The position numbers and the translations under genes are program-made. A DNA stretch of 64,000 nucleotides from NCBI GenBank assembly GCA_943908425.1, contig CALTTC010000003.1, forward strand, positions 84,419-148,418, given 5' to 3'. The stretch's first letter is position 1. Every line of letters begins with the position of its first letter. The notes under the pieces are model-generated. The model saw only the letters and a program-made list of their open reading frames with translations, had not been told where the DNA came from and made no database searches. Shown piece by piece: positions 26,126 to 36,059 of this stretch. This stretch comes from an uncultured Moraxella sp. GTDB taxonomy: Bacteria; Pseudomonadota; Gammaproteobacteria; Pseudomonadales; Moraxellaceae.

Positions 26126-26788
26126 CTAATCAACAGATAATGCCACAAATTGCAACGTGTCGCCCGCCTTTAGTAAGGTTGGTGGGTTTTGTTGCACATC
26201 AAATAATTGTGCTGTCGTCTGCCCAAGCAGTTGCCAGCCCCCCGGTGAAGCAAAAGGATAAATGCCCGTCTGCTGTCCGCCAATGCCCACCGAGCCTGCC
26301 GGCACTTGTGTCCGTGGTACGCTATGGCGCGCCATAAATAACGCCTCTGGCAAGCCACCAAGATAAGGAAACCCCGCTTGAAAACCAATAAAATACACCG
26401 TATAAATCGGTGCGGTGTGTGCCGCCACGAGCGCCTCTTTGCTCATGCCTTTAGCGTTTGCGCAATCGGCTAAATCCGCCCCATAGCGACCACCGTAACG
26501 TACAGGAATTTGCACATGATTGCCTGCAATTTTTTTGGGGCGCATTGTCTGACTAAAGGCGGTCAGCGCCTCCTCTAAAGCGGTCATCTGTGCTACAGTC
26601 AAAGGGATGGTATACACGCTTAGGGTATTCATACCGACCACCGTTTCTACCAAATAGGGGGCAAAATCGGCATGCAATAAATCCTCAGCAAGCCCCCAAC
26701 ACAGCTCTTGCTTATCCAAGCTTACCGCGCCATCAAAGCTTAGCATAAAACAGCGCTCACTTGCCAGCGACCAACGGTGTGCTATCAT
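26126..26788 (-). CDS. pxpB: 5-oxoprolinase subunit B (KipI/AHS1 family)
   Basis: The 220-residue AHS1-family partner of PxpC. It shows YTIPLTVAQM, IPVRYGGRYGADLADCA, YFIGFQAGFPYLGGLPE, VPRTQVPAGSVGIGGQQTG and the terminal FASPGGWQLLGQT, the most conserved parts of the family. Its start codon overlaps the accC stop by one base. Some relatives (KipI of Bacillus) inhibit a sensor kinase, but the operon context favours the enzymatic role. Confidence 0.92.
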   Translation of the reverse strand: MIAHRWSLASERCFMLSFDGAVSLDKQELCWGLAEDLLHADFAPYLVETVVGMNTLSVYTIPLTVAQMTALEEALTAFSQTMRPKKIAGNHVQIPVRYGGRYGADLADCANAKGMSKEALVAAHTAPIYTVYFIGFQAGFPYLGGLPEALFMARHSVPRTQVPAGSVGIGGQQTGIYPFASPGGWQLLGQTTAQLFDVQQNPPTLLKAGDTLQFVALSVD

Positions 26789-28188
26789 TACCCCTCCTTA
26801 TGGCTTGCCAGCGTCTTTTGCAAAGCATCAATAAACACCGCATCATCGGCAAGTTTTGTCTCTAGGTAATGAATGCTCACCCCACCTGCAACAAAATCGC
26901 TGTCGGCAAGGAGCGTTTGGTGCAACGCTTTATTGGTATGCGCGCCGGCAATATCTAGCTCATGCAAGGCAACTTGCATTTGGGCAAGCGCATTGGCGCG
27001 AGTATCGCTATGCACACAAATTTTGGCAAGCAAATTGTCATAAAAAGTAGGAATGCGATAGCCAGCAAATATATGACTATCAACTCGCACCCCAAAGCCT
27101 GCTGGAAAACGACACGCTGTTATTGTGCCAGCACTTGGCATGAAGCTTTGCGGGTGTTCGGCATTGATACGACACTCAAGCGCCACGCCATTAAGCCTAA
27201 TATCCTGTTGGCTTAAGCTAAGCGGTAGACCCATCGCTACTTGCAGTTGCGCACAAATCAAATCCACACCAGTAATCAGCTCGGTGACAGGGTGCTCCAC
27301 TTGAATGCGCGTATTCATCTCAATAAAGAAAAATTCACCGTTTTCATACAAAAATTCAAACGTGCCAACCCCTTGATAGCCCATTTTTTGACAAGCATTC
27401 ACACAAGCCTTGCCAATGGTTTGGCGCGCGGTTTCGTCAATAAAAGGCGCGGGTGCTTCTTCTAGCACTTTTTGGTGACGGCGTTGCACCGAGCAATCAC
27501 GCTCCCCTAAGTACACCGCGTTACCAAAATTATCGCACAAGACCTGAATTTCAATATGCCTTGGGGTTTCAAGATAACGCTCCAAATACACCACAGGATT
27601 CCCAAACGCACTATCCGCCTCCTTAATGGTCATCTTAACCGCAGAAAGTAGCCCGCTTGGCTCATTCACGACACGCATACCACGTCCACCGCCACCGCCC
27701 GCTGCCTTGATAATCACCGGATAACCCACTTTGTCAGCAATCGCCATTATCGCCTCATCATCAGACGGCAGTGCCCCATCTGAGCCCGGCACGCACGGCA
27801 CGCCCGCTGCAAGCATAAGTTTTTTGGCTTGTACTTTATCGCCCATATCACGGATATTTTGCGCGGTTGGACCAATAAATACAAAACCCTCCGCCACCAC
27901 ACGCTCCGCAAAATCGGCATTCTCCGCCAAAAAGCCATAGGCAGGATGAATGGCGTCCACCTGCAACAAATGCGCCGCCTCAAGCACCTTATCTATCGCC
28001 AAATAGCTATCGCTGGCATTTGCCCCACCAATACACAGTGCCTCATCGGCAAGCTTGACAGGCAACGAATCTTTATCCGCCACCGAATACACAAGCGCCG
28101 AGCGAATGCCTAATTTGCGACAAGCGCGGATAATACGCAGGGCAATCTCGCCACGATTGGCAATCAAGATTTTATTAAAGGTTGTCAT
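26788..28188 (-). CDS. accC: Biotin carboxylase (AccC-like) of the pxp cluster
   Basis: ATP-grasp enzyme that carboxylates biotin on a carrier protein. The 466-residue protein carries KILIANRGEIALRIIRAC, the glycine-rich ATP loop AAGGGGGRGM, QRRHQKVLEEAPAP, and EMNTRIQVEHPVTE with the catalytic Glu and Arg. It fits the AccC family closely, slightly longer than the usual 450. Because it is embedded between accB and pxpB rather than standing as a plain accBC pair, it may be a paralogue dedicated to this cluster. Whether a housekeeping copy exists elsewhere cannot be seen from here. Confidence 0.92.
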   Translation of the reverse strand: MTTFNKILIANRGEIALRIIRACRKLGIRSALVYSVADKDSLPVKLADEALCIGGANASDSYLAIDKVLEAAHLLQVDAIHPAYGFLAENADFAERVVAEGFVFIGPTAQNIRDMGDKVQAKKLMLAAGVPCVPGSDGALPSDDEAIMAIADKVGYPVIIKAAGGGGGRGMRVVNEPSGLLSAVKMTIKEADSAFGNPVVYLERYLETPRHIEIQVLCDNFGNAVYLGERDCSVQRRHQKVLEEAPAPFIDETARQTIGKACVNACQKMGYQGVGTFEFLYENGEFFFIEMNTRIQVEHPVTELITGVDLICAQLQVAMGLPLSLSQQDIRLNGVALECRINAEHPQSFMPSAGTITACRFPAGFGVRVDSHIFAGYRIPTFYDNLLAKICVHSDTRANALAQMQVALHELDIAGAHTNKALHQTLLADSDFVAGGVSIHYLETKLADDAVFIDALQKTLASHKEG

Positions 28189-28189
28189 G

Positions 28190-28645
28190 TTACACCGCCT
28201 TAATGGTCAGCAATAAATCGCCCACTTCCACCATCGCCCCATCCTCTGGCACAATGCTTGCAACCACGCCAGTAGCAGGGGCTTTGACCTCGTGCATAAT
28301 TTTCATCGCCTCCACAATACACAGCGTATCCCCCGCTTGCACGTGACTGCCCACGGCAACAAACTCCGTGGCATCAGGGCTAGACTTACGATAAAACGTG
28401 CCAAGCATTGGCGAATGCACAAGCGTGCCATTAATTTGTGGGGCTTGTGGCGCTGTCGCGGTAGCAGTGGTAGAGCTTGTAGGCTTTGGCGGGGTCACGG
28501 TTGTGGGCGTATTTGGGGTGCTTGGCGTGCCACAGTCAGCATGACAGACAATGCTTACGCAACAATCGCCTTTGGTCACGCTAAGCTTGGCAATACCAGC
28601 GTTACTAGCAATGCTAATCAGTGTCTTAATATCGTTAATATCCAT
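28190..28645 (-). CDS. accB: Biotin carboxyl carrier protein (AccB-like)
   Basis: A 151-residue carrier with an N-terminal helix (DINDIKTLISIASNAGIAKL), a Pro/Thr/Ala-rich linker (about 40-70) and a biotinyl domain with the standard EAMKIMHEV, Lys115 being the biotin acceptor. Two cysteine pairs near residues 28-38 (GDCC and HADC) are unusual for the family. The ATG at 28645 has AAGGAAA upstream; an ORF start at 28693 lacks a ribosome site. It opens the accB-accC-pxpB-pxpC-pxpA operon. Confidence 0.92.
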   Translation of the reverse strand: MDINDIKTLISIASNAGIAKLSVTKGDCCVSIVCHADCGTPSTPNTPTTVTPPKPTSSTTATATAPQAPQINGTLVHSPMLGTFYRKSSPDATEFVAVGSHVQAGDTLCIVEAMKIMHEVKAPATGVVASIVPEDGAMVEVGDLLLTIKAV

Positions 28646-28708
28646 GATTATTTCCTTCAAGTTTTGGTTAATGTAGCACAAATTGTGTGCCATTCATAGC
28701 ATCACACT

Positions 28709-29713
28709 TTATTTTGTAACCCCAAAAAACGCAAACGCCGTCTTTGGCAACCAGTCCAAATGCCATAGGTTTTGCGGTTTTAACACGCCTTTTTTTAATA
28801 TCCCGTTAGTTAATATCGCCTTTAATCCGCCTTGATGTTGCCCCAAAAACCCAACGTGTCCGCCGTGCTTACTATACAATAACTGCACGCAATCGGCGAC
28901 ATCACAAGTAGCCGCAAAATTCCCCAAAAATGGGTCATCACAACTTGCGATAATTAAGGTTGGGCGAGTAATATTTTTAAGCGTTGGCAATGCCGATGAT
29001 TGTTCATAATAATCGCTACCACTCACAAAACCATTGCGTGGAGCGGTATAACAATGGTCAAATTCATCAAGTGTTGTCATCTGATAAAAACGCTTATCGT
29101 CAGTTTTTTGATAAGCTTTTTGCTTTAGGCTAGACAATAAATAGCGTACATAAATTTGGCGCGCCACAAAGCGGTGCAACGCCTTTGCCGAACTTGGCAG
29201 ATCAAGCGGTGCTGACACCACCACCGCCTTTTGACACAACGCCTTATCGCCATAGTCGCCCAAATATTTTGCCAGCATATTGCCCCCAAGCGATACCCCT
29301 ACCGCCATCAAAACAGGATAAGTTTTATTAAGCTGTGTCAAAACGTGATGAATTTCTGCGGTATCGCCTGCGTGATAATCATAGGGCGAGCAATTTTCCA
29401 CCCCGCCACAGCCACGATAATGCACAATAACCGCATCCACCCCAAGCTTATTGGCATAATTGGCAAACGCTTTGGCATAATGACTTTGGCTACTGCCTTC
29501 TAACCCACAAAACATTACCACAAGCGGTGTCTTATCGCTATGACAAGCGTGGACAAAATCATAAGCCACATAGGTATCGCCTTGACTGTCTTTGACAAGT
29601 TTTCTATCATAATTGGGCGTTTTTTGGGGCAAAAATTTTGGCAAAATGGTTTGTAAATGGGCGTTTTTTAACAACCACGGCGGTACAAATGGCGTAATGG
29701 GATAATTTGTCAT
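28709..29713 (-). CDS. YheT-like alpha/beta hydrolase
   Basis: Predicted carboxylesterase of the YheT/ABHD1-3 family, 334 residues. Family motifs: NAHLQTILPKFLPQ at the N-terminus, MFCGLEGSSQSHY, VHYRGCGGVEN, nucleophile elbow VGVSLGGNML, the acid in SCDDPFLG, and catalytic His in SKHGGHVGFLG. The substrate is not known in any well-studied relative. An in-frame GTG at 29722 is possible, but the ATG at 29713 fits family starts. It sits alone, 63 bp downstream of the accB start on the same strand, and may run into the accB operon. Confidence 0.88.
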   Translation of the reverse strand: MTNYPITPFVPPWLLKNAHLQTILPKFLPQKTPNYDRKLVKDSQGDTYVAYDFVHACHSDKTPLVVMFCGLEGSSQSHYAKAFANYANKLGVDAVIVHYRGCGGVENCSPYDYHAGDTAEIHHVLTQLNKTYPVLMAVGVSLGGNMLAKYLGDYGDKALCQKAVVVSAPLDLPSSAKALHRFVARQIYVRYLLSSLKQKAYQKTDDKRFYQMTTLDEFDHCYTAPRNGFVSGSDYYEQSSALPTLKNITRPTLIIASCDDPFLGNFAATCDVADCVQLLYSKHGGHVGFLGQHQGGLKAILTNGILKKGVLKPQNLWHLDWLPKTAFAFFGVTK

Positions 29714-29729
29714 AATAAGCACTTAATCA

Positions 29730-30266
29730 ATGATTGATAATAAATAAAATGGGTTGATTAAAATGGTTAATGTAGTTAAGCTTGGTTTTTAATGCTCAGT
29801 TTTTAATGCTAGTAGCGTTGATCAATGATTAAAATACTTATTAAAACATAGTGATCATTAAAATCTTTTTTATAACACTATCACTATAATAACAATCTAT
29901 CTTATAGCGATAGGCAATTTGGCACAGCAATCATTGAACAGGCACAAAAATCTTATAAAATGACAAATAACTTTAAATGCCATATTTAAACGCCATAAAA
30001 ATCACTAATCATCAATACAACAAACACCTATCAATCAGCACCGATTAACAACCAATAAAAACCAAGACTACTCTTTAAAAACACATCAAAGCAAATGACC
30101 AAATTAAACTGGTCAAATACATTGAATACATATCCCATCACCCCAAAAAATAGTCAAAACAAGTCGCCACCCATTAAAAATTAACGGCTAAAAATCAACA
30201 ACAAACACTGGGTTTATATTCAATCTCCTACACTAAACCCAAACATTAAAACCCCAAATTCATTCA
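29730..30266. other. 537-bp AT-rich spacer without recognisable genes
   Basis: I find no ORF with protein-like composition on either strand. There are short direct repeats (TTTTTAATGCT twice near 29790-29810) and an 8-bp inverted repeat, TGGGTTTA (30209-30216) / TAAACCCA (30234-30241). The latter is placed to act as a weak end signal for apbC. Confidence 0.5.
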
Positions 30267-31385
30267 TCAAAAAATCCGTGTCTCATCACGCACTTTGCTA
30301 AATTTGCCAATATCAGCAATCACTTTTTGGGCGATAGGCTCATAATACGCCAAAATCGGCATTGGGTCGCCTGCGTCCATTTGCGTGCAAATCGTACCAT
30401 CAAGGGGCAGTCGCCCAAGCAGTGGCACGCCATATTGTGCCAAAATATTGTCCGCCCCATCTGTACCAAAAATCGGCTCGCTTGCTCCACAATGTTTGCA
30501 CGTATAGACTGCCATATTTTCTACCACGCCCAGTACAGGAATGTGTGTTTTAACAAATAACTCAATCCCTTTTTTGACATCAAGCAAGGCAATATGCTGG
30601 GGTGTGGTGACAATAATAGCGCAAGTTATTGGGATTTTTTGAGCAAGGGTCAAAGCAATATCGCCTGTCCCTGGGGGCATATCAATGATAAGATAATCCA
30701 GTGGGGGAAAATCGGTTTGGCTATAAAGTTGCATTAACGCTCCTGTCGCCTTAATCCCCCGCCACGCAATCGGTGTATGCTCATCATCAAGCAAACTACC
30801 AATGGAAATCATTGGCATACCAAAACCATCTAACGGCACAAATTGTCCATTTTCTACCGCTGGTTTTTGCCCTGCTACCCCAAGCATTGTCGGCAAAGAT
30901 GGTCCATAAATATCAGCGTCTAGCATACCCACTTTTGCCCCTGTGTTTTTGAGTGCCAACGCCAAATTAACAGCGGTCGTGGATTTGCCCACCCCCCCTT
31001 TGCCTGATGCCACCGCTATGATATGACGAATGCGTGGGTGTGGCGGTAAATTATCTTGAGCTTTGGGCTTGGGCGGTGTTTTTTGCTGTAATGAATCTTG
31101 TGATGACGGCACAAAAGATTGTACTGGCAACGTGCCATCGCTTATCAAAACCACATCCATATTCACCAAATCCACCCCAAACGCCATCAGCTTATCGCTT
31201 AATTCACGGTGAATTTGCTCAGCGTCCAAATTTTTGGGCAAACGTAAGCCAATATTCACTGTTTTATCATCAATGCTAACAGTAGTAATATAAGGGTGAA
31301 GCACATAATCATTAAAGCGATAACTTTCAATCACCGTTTTAATCGCATTGATACGCTTTTTGTCGTTATTTTTTTTAAAAAACAT
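30267..31385 (-). CDS. apbC: Iron-sulfur cluster carrier ATPase ApbC/Mrp
   Basis: P-loop ATPase that carries and transfers 4Fe-4S clusters. The 372-residue protein has an N-terminal MIP18/DUF59-like region (about 1-85), a Pro/Gln/Ser linker, then the deviant Walker A ASGKGGVGKSTTAVN, LDADIYGPS, DMPPGTGDIALT, and the cluster-binding CKHCG. The start is set at 31385 (MFFKKNN) because GGGGA lies 5 nt upstream; the longer ORF up to 31529 has a hydrophobic, AT-rich lead unlike the family. It is followed by a long gene-free spacer. Confidence 0.92.
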   Translation of the reverse strand: MFFKKNNDKKRINAIKTVIESYRFNDYVLHPYITTVSIDDKTVNIGLRLPKNLDAEQIHRELSDKLMAFGVDLVNMDVVLISDGTLPVQSFVPSSQDSLQQKTPPKPKAQDNLPPHPRIRHIIAVASGKGGVGKSTTAVNLALALKNTGAKVGMLDADIYGPSLPTMLGVAGQKPAVENGQFVPLDGFGMPMISIGSLLDDEHTPIAWRGIKATGALMQLYSQTDFPPLDYLIIDMPPGTGDIALTLAQKIPITCAIIVTTPQHIALLDVKKGIELFVKTHIPVLGVVENMAVYTCKHCGASEPIFGTDGADNILAQYGVPLLGRLPLDGTICTQMDAGDPMPILAYYEPIAQKVIADIGKFSKVRDETRIF

Positions 31386-31768
31386 AATTGTCCCCATCTT
31401 GTAACATTGATAATACAACAACAATTTTGATAAAACAATGATTGTAACGCTTCGGTTATCAAAAAATAGTGATAAAAACATCACCACAAAAAACTTAGTG
31501 ATAAAAATATAGTTATAAATACCAACCAATAACGATATTTGGCAATGCTTGATTTCAACTTTTTTATTTGAGTTTAACCAATCAATTTAAACAACCATCT
31601 CCAAGTCATATCAACCGTTATTCATTTATTACCATTATTACAACTGCTATGCACTGTAAATCACCGTGCTTTAAATAACCTTTTATACAACTTGTATAAA
31701 ATTTTTTATAAAACAATATTTTAATAAATATACACAATCTATTAACGCTTGACATCACCTTTTATTAT

Positions 31769-33031
31769 TTAACCAAATAAGCCATCAAGGCGTTCTTTGG
31801 TTAAAATTTTGGCATACATCAATAAAAACAAACCAAAACTTATCACCCACGCCACTTGTGCCAGCAATAAAGATGGCATATACCAATTGGGCAAAATAAG
31901 TGGCAATCCAACTCGGCAAATGAGTGCGACCGCTATCCAAAAAAACATCATACTTACCCCTTTGGGCGGTTTATGAATATTGCGACCTGTATGCCCAAGC
32001 GACACGCGTGCCATCATCGCAAGGGTTGTTGCCCCAATGCCAGAAATTGCGAGCGTATGCACCCCAAGGCTATGCCATTCTGGTTTTATTGCTGACAATC
32101 CAAGCAAAACAAACCCCAAAACCAGTCCCCAAAACGACCCATAAAGCGACCAAAGTAGCGGTTTTTGGGCAATGCCGTGATGATACCAATTCACCAAACG
32201 CCACGCATTGACCATAGCCACAAGCCACGCAGAGCCTACCAAAAACATCGCTCCCACACTAATTTTTGGCAAACAAAGCTCAGTCAGCACAAATAGCACC
32301 AAACCCACCAAAGATGCTTTGTCCAGCCAATGGTTGTTTTTTTGTTCATAAACCACCCCTGTGGGCTTGCCATCATTGCCCATCATCACCCCTTTTTGAA
32401 TAAAAAAAGGCAATACTCGCCGACCAATGGTCAAAATCACTGCAACAATAAGGTAAAATCCCCAATAAATGCCAAGCCGCTGCCAATCGGCATTTTGTGT
32501 TAATACACCCAAATAAAACACGCCCTGCCCAAGCCACAACAATAATAGCATAATGACAATGCCAAGTTGGCGTTTTTGTCTGGCACGCCACACCGCCTGC
32601 ACCACAAATCCTGTGGTCAAAAGCCAAAAGCCCATATCGCACGCCATAGACAAGCCAAACAGCCCAAGACTTGCCCATTCATTTGCCACCAAGGCATCAC
32701 CCATCAAACACAGCCGTGCCACAAGCCAAGGCACAACTACCCACAACAATTTTTTGCCATAAGGCATAGGTTCATTGGTCCACGTTTTGACCGCCGTCAA
32801 TAAAAACCCTGCAACAATCGCCAAAGCATAACCATAAATCATCTCGTGGGCGTGCCAAAAAAACACATTAAACCCGCCTGCATAATCCACCAAGCCGTGC
32901 AAGAGCAACGCCCAAGCCACCATTGTCAGCACACAAAACAGCGACCCTACCAAAAAAAATACACGAAAGCCTAAATTTAACACAGGGTGTGGACTTGTTG
33001 GGCGTGGTGTCGCATTTTTTATGGTCAGCAT
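31769..33031 (-). CDS. nnrS: NnrS family heme-copper membrane protein
   Basis: NnrS proteins are 12-helix membrane proteins that bind heme and copper and protect against nitric oxide. The 420-residue sequence shows about 12 hydrophobic segments and the family marker HAHEMIYGYA near residue 65, plus NWYHHG and HTLAISGIGATTL with conserved histidines. The second of two adjacent ATGs (33031) is chosen since AGGAG lies 5 nt upstream of it but only 2 nt upstream of the first. I found no FNR-type box in the 438 bp between it and lon. A 383-bp AT-rich spacer downstream separates it from apbC. Confidence 0.9.
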   Translation of the reverse strand: MLTIKNATPRPTSPHPVLNLGFRVFFLVGSLFCVLTMVAWALLLHGLVDYAGGFNVFFWHAHEMIYGYALAIVAGFLLTAVKTWTNEPMPYGKKLLWVVVPWLVARLCLMGDALVANEWASLGLFGLSMACDMGFWLLTTGFVVQAVWRARQKRQLGIVIMLLLLWLGQGVFYLGVLTQNADWQRLGIYWGFYLIVAVILTIGRRVLPFFIQKGVMMGNDGKPTGVVYEQKNNHWLDKASLVGLVLFVLTELCLPKISVGAMFLVGSAWLVAMVNAWRLVNWYHHGIAQKPLLWSLYGSFWGLVLGFVLLGLSAIKPEWHSLGVHTLAISGIGATTLAMMARVSLGHTGRNIHKPPKGVSMMFFWIAVALICRVGLPLILPNWYMPSLLLAQVAWVISFGLFLLMYAKILTKERLDGLFG

Positions 33032-33276
33032 CATCGCTCCTATCTTGCCTTAATGGTCAATCTTAATCGTCAGGCTTAGCTTTATCACTTAACACTCTCA
33101 CTTGCTTTTTTGTCTCTTTTTAGCAATGCTTAATCGCTAATCAGCCACTCAGCACAGGTTAATTGCAACATTGGCGATTGGTTATTATGCTGATTTATTG
33201 TTACATTTTTACCATTTGCGACTTTTTCGTGTTTTGCCACTTTACAATTTATCAAACAAACCGTTAAAATATCGCC

Positions 33277-33304
33277 TTGATAAGCATTAACCAGATTTTA
33301 CAAT
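33277..33304 (+). promoter_or_regulatory. Predicted sigma70 promoter for lon
   Basis: TTGATA (33277-33282) and TACAAT (33299-33304) are 16 bp apart, about 165 bp upstream of lon. No clear heat-shock sigma32 element was seen. The rest of the 438-bp nnrS-lon gap holds no recognisable gene. Confidence 0.45.
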
Positions 33305-33469
33305 ATCAAACCCACTTACCTACTATCATACGCCTTTTTTTGGTAAAATAAAACCCAAAATACCGCCCAGCAATCAGCCAATACGCGCCATCCAACAATT
33401 CACCCAAACGCCTTGCATTTTTTGTAACCACCACCATTTAGAGCGAATATCTCACCAACAAGGATTATT

Positions 33470-35926
33470 ATGAGCGATTTTGACGATAGCAATTTACCCA
33501 ACAATGACTTAGACAACAATACAGACAATGGCGATACAAACGATGGCGACATTCAGATCTTGCCACTGCTTGCGGTGCGTGATGTGGTCGTCTATCCCCA
33601 CACCCAAATCGCCATTTTTGTGGGTCGTCGTCCATCCGTGCTTGCCGTTGAGACAGCGATGGCAGATTATGACGGTCAAATTTTACTGGTATCACAACAA
33701 GATGCCTTGAGTGAGGACATTGACCCCGATAACCTGCACGAGTTTGGCACGGTTTGTCGTATCATCAGCACCATGCCCCACGACACCGACAAAAATTGCC
33801 TAAAGGTACTACTAGAGGGCGTCTCTCGCACAAGACTTGTAGCCATTAACCAAGATGATGACGCGCCATTGATGGGTGAATTCACTAAAGCACCCCTACA
33901 GAACGATATTGAGGAAACCGCCCCACGGCGTGAGATGCTGTTACAGCTGTTTGGGGAGTATGCCGAAAATAATTTGCGTGGGGCAACCGAGCTTTTAAAA
34001 ACCGCTGGTAAATTTGATGAATTGCCTAGGCTTATCTATTTTATTGCCACGCGACTCAATCTAGACTTAGCCAAAAAACTAGAACTATTAAGTATTGATG
34101 GCACAAAACAGCTTTATGATGCGATTGTGACGCATTTGGTTGTCCAAAAAACCGACCAAGAACTAGAAAATGAGCTACAAGAGGCAGTTCGTCGCCAAAT
34201 GGAGAACAATCAGCGCGAGTATTTTTTAAACGAAAAAATGAAAGCGATTAAATCAGAGCTATCTGAACTCAACGACGAGCACGACGACGATGGCGAGTTA
34301 CAAAAGCGCCTAGAAAACGCCAAGTTGCCAGAAGCGGTACGCAAAAAAGCCGACAGCGAATTTAAAAAACTCAAGCAAATGCCGCCATCGTCATCAGAAG
34401 CGGCGGTGATTCGCACTTATATTGAGTGGATTTTAGATACGCCGTGGCAACAAAGCACCAAAACCAAAATCAATCTGGATAAAGCACAAGCCATCTTAGA
34501 TAAAGACCATTATGGGCTGGGCGATGTCAAAGACCGTATTTTGGAATATTTAGCGGTGCAAGCACGCACCAAAAAGCCCCAAGGGTCAATTCTATGCTTA
34601 GTGGGTCCGCCAGGGGTGGGTAAAACATCCTTGGGCGAGAGCATTGCCCGTGCCACAGGACGCAAATTCGTGCGTATGGCGTTGGGTGGGGTACGTGATG
34701 AAGCCGAAATTCGCGGACATCGCCGTACCTATATTGGGGCAATGCCCGGCAAAATCGTGCAATCGCTTGCCAAAGTAGAAACCAATAATCCGCTATTTTT
34801 GTTAGATGAAATTGATAAAATGGCACAAGATTTTCGTGGCGACCCAGCGTCCGCCTTGCTTGAAGTGCTTGACCCATCACAAAATAAAGCCTTTAATGAC
34901 CATTATCTAGATTTAGACTTAGATTTATCGCAAGTGATGTTTATTTGTACTGCCAACAGTATGGATATTCCGCCTGCCTTGCTTGACCGTATGGAAGTGA
35001 TACGTTTGCCCGGCTACACCGAGGACGAAAAAACCAATATCGCCAAGCAATATCTCATTCCTAAAGCCTTAGAAAATAATGGCGTTAAAGACAATGAGCT
35101 TGCCATCACCGATGAGGCGGTAACAAGCATTATTCGCCATTATACCCGAGAGGCTGGCGTGCGTAATTTGGAGCGTGAATTAAACAAAATCGCCCGTAAA
35201 GCTGTACGTAAAGCCAGTACTGCCGGCAAAGATGGCTTTAGCCTTAGCGTGAATGATGATAACATTGCCGATCTACTTGGGGTCAAGCCTTTTGATTATG
35301 GCTTGGCAGAAAAAGATGCCGAAATCGGACGGATTACAGGGCTTGCGTGGACGTCGGTGGGCGGTGAGCTTTTAACCATTGAAACCGCCACCATGACCGG
35401 TAAAGGCGAGCTGGTTTTTACAGGGTCACTAGGCGATGTCATGAAAGAATCTATCCGTGCAGCAATGAGTGTTGTGCGCGCTAATAGCGAGCGATTTGGC
35501 ATAAGTTATGATAAAATCAAAACCACCGATGTCCACGTACACATGCCAGAGGGGGCAACACCAAAAGATGGACCCTCTGCTGGGATTGCCTTGACCACCG
35601 CCCTTGTCTCGGCACTCACAGGGATTGCCATTCGCCCTGATATAGCCATGACAGGTGAGGTGACTTTGCGTGGTAAAGTATTGCGTATCGGCGGACTCAA
35701 AGAAAAACTGCTTGCTGCTCACCGTGGGGGCATTACCCATGTATTAATCCCCAAAAGCAACGAGCGCGATTTGGTAGACATTCCTGACAACGTAAAACAA
35801 GGGCTAGTTATTCAAGCCGTGGAGAGCATTGATGAGGTGCTTAGTGTAGCACTCACCAAACAGCTTGTGGCACTGCCACCCCTAGATGAACGCCAAACGA
35901 GCGACAGCGAAGCACGCTTAAGCTAA
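33470..35926 (+). CDS. lon: ATP-dependent protease Lon
   Basis: Degrades misfolded and short-lived regulatory proteins in the cytoplasm. The 818-residue protein has the N-terminal LonN substrate domain (LPLLAVRDVVVYPH), a coiled-coil middle (about 190-290), AAA+ with Walker A GPPGVGKTS and Walker B LFLLDEIDK, and the protease domain with the catalytic Ser in KDGPSAGIA and Lys in GGLKEKLLAAHRGG. An acidic Asn/Asp-rich lead of about 25 residues precedes LonN. The start at 33470 has AAGGA 5 nt upstream. It ends at a strong terminator and stands alone, without clpX or hupB nearby. Confidence 0.97.
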   Translation: MSDFDDSNLPNNDLDNNTDNGDTNDGDIQILPLLAVRDVVVYPHTQIAIFVGRRPSVLAVETAMADYDGQILLVSQQDALSEDIDPDNLHEFGTVCRIISTMPHDTDKNCLKVLLEGVSRTRLVAINQDDDAPLMGEFTKAPLQNDIEETAPRREMLLQLFGEYAENNLRGATELLKTAGKFDELPRLIYFIATRLNLDLAKKLELLSIDGTKQLYDAIVTHLVVQKTDQELENELQEAVRRQMENNQREYFLNEKMKAIKSELSELNDEHDDDGELQKRLENAKLPEAVRKKADSEFKKLKQMPPSSSEAAVIRTYIEWILDTPWQQSTKTKINLDKAQAILDKDHYGLGDVKDRILEYLAVQARTKKPQGSILCLVGPPGVGKTSLGESIARATGRKFVRMALGGVRDEAEIRGHRRTYIGAMPGKIVQSLAKVETNNPLFLLDEIDKMAQDFRGDPASALLEVLDPSQNKAFNDHYLDLDLDLSQVMFICTANSMDIPPALLDRMEVIRLPGYTEDEKTNIAKQYLIPKALENNGVKDNELAITDEAVTSIIRHYTREAGVRNLERELNKIARKAVRKASTAGKDGFSLSVNDDNIADLLGVKPFDYGLAEKDAEIGRITGLAWTSVGGELLTIETATMTGKGELVFTGSLGDVMKESIRAAMSVVRANSERFGISYDKIKTTDVHVHMPEGATPKDGPSAGIALTTALVSALTGIAIRPDIAMTGEVTLRGKVLRIGGLKEKLLAAHRGGITHVLIPKSNERDLVDIPDNVKQGLVIQAVESIDEVLSVALTKQLVALPPLDERQTSDSEARLS

Positions 35927-35948
35927 GCTAATTTAATCAACTTAACAG

Positions 35949-35973
35949 CGCCATTATCTTAATGGCGTTTTTT
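35949..35973 (+). terminator. Intrinsic terminator of lon
   Basis: CGCCATTA and TAATGGCG form an 8-bp stem with loop TCT, followed by six Ts. Confidence 0.9.
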
Positions 35974-36004
35974 ATGACTTCACGAAAGAACCCTTGGGAA
36001 AGCT

Positions 36005-36033
36005 TTGCAAAACAGTAAAAATCGGTGTAAACT
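36005..36033 (+). promoter_or_regulatory. Predicted promoter of the yciB operon
   Basis: TTGCAA (36005-36010) and TAAACT (36028-36033) are 17 bp apart. The yciB ATG at 36060 would have a short leader. Confidence 0.5.
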
Positions 36034-36059
36034 ATCGCATTTTTACTGCGTGGTCGCCA

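Noticed and set aside
33035..33469. FNR or NsrR box for nnrS and a sigma32 promoter for lon
   Set aside because: I searched for TTGAT-N4-ATCAA and for heat-shock elements in this gap and saw no convincing match.
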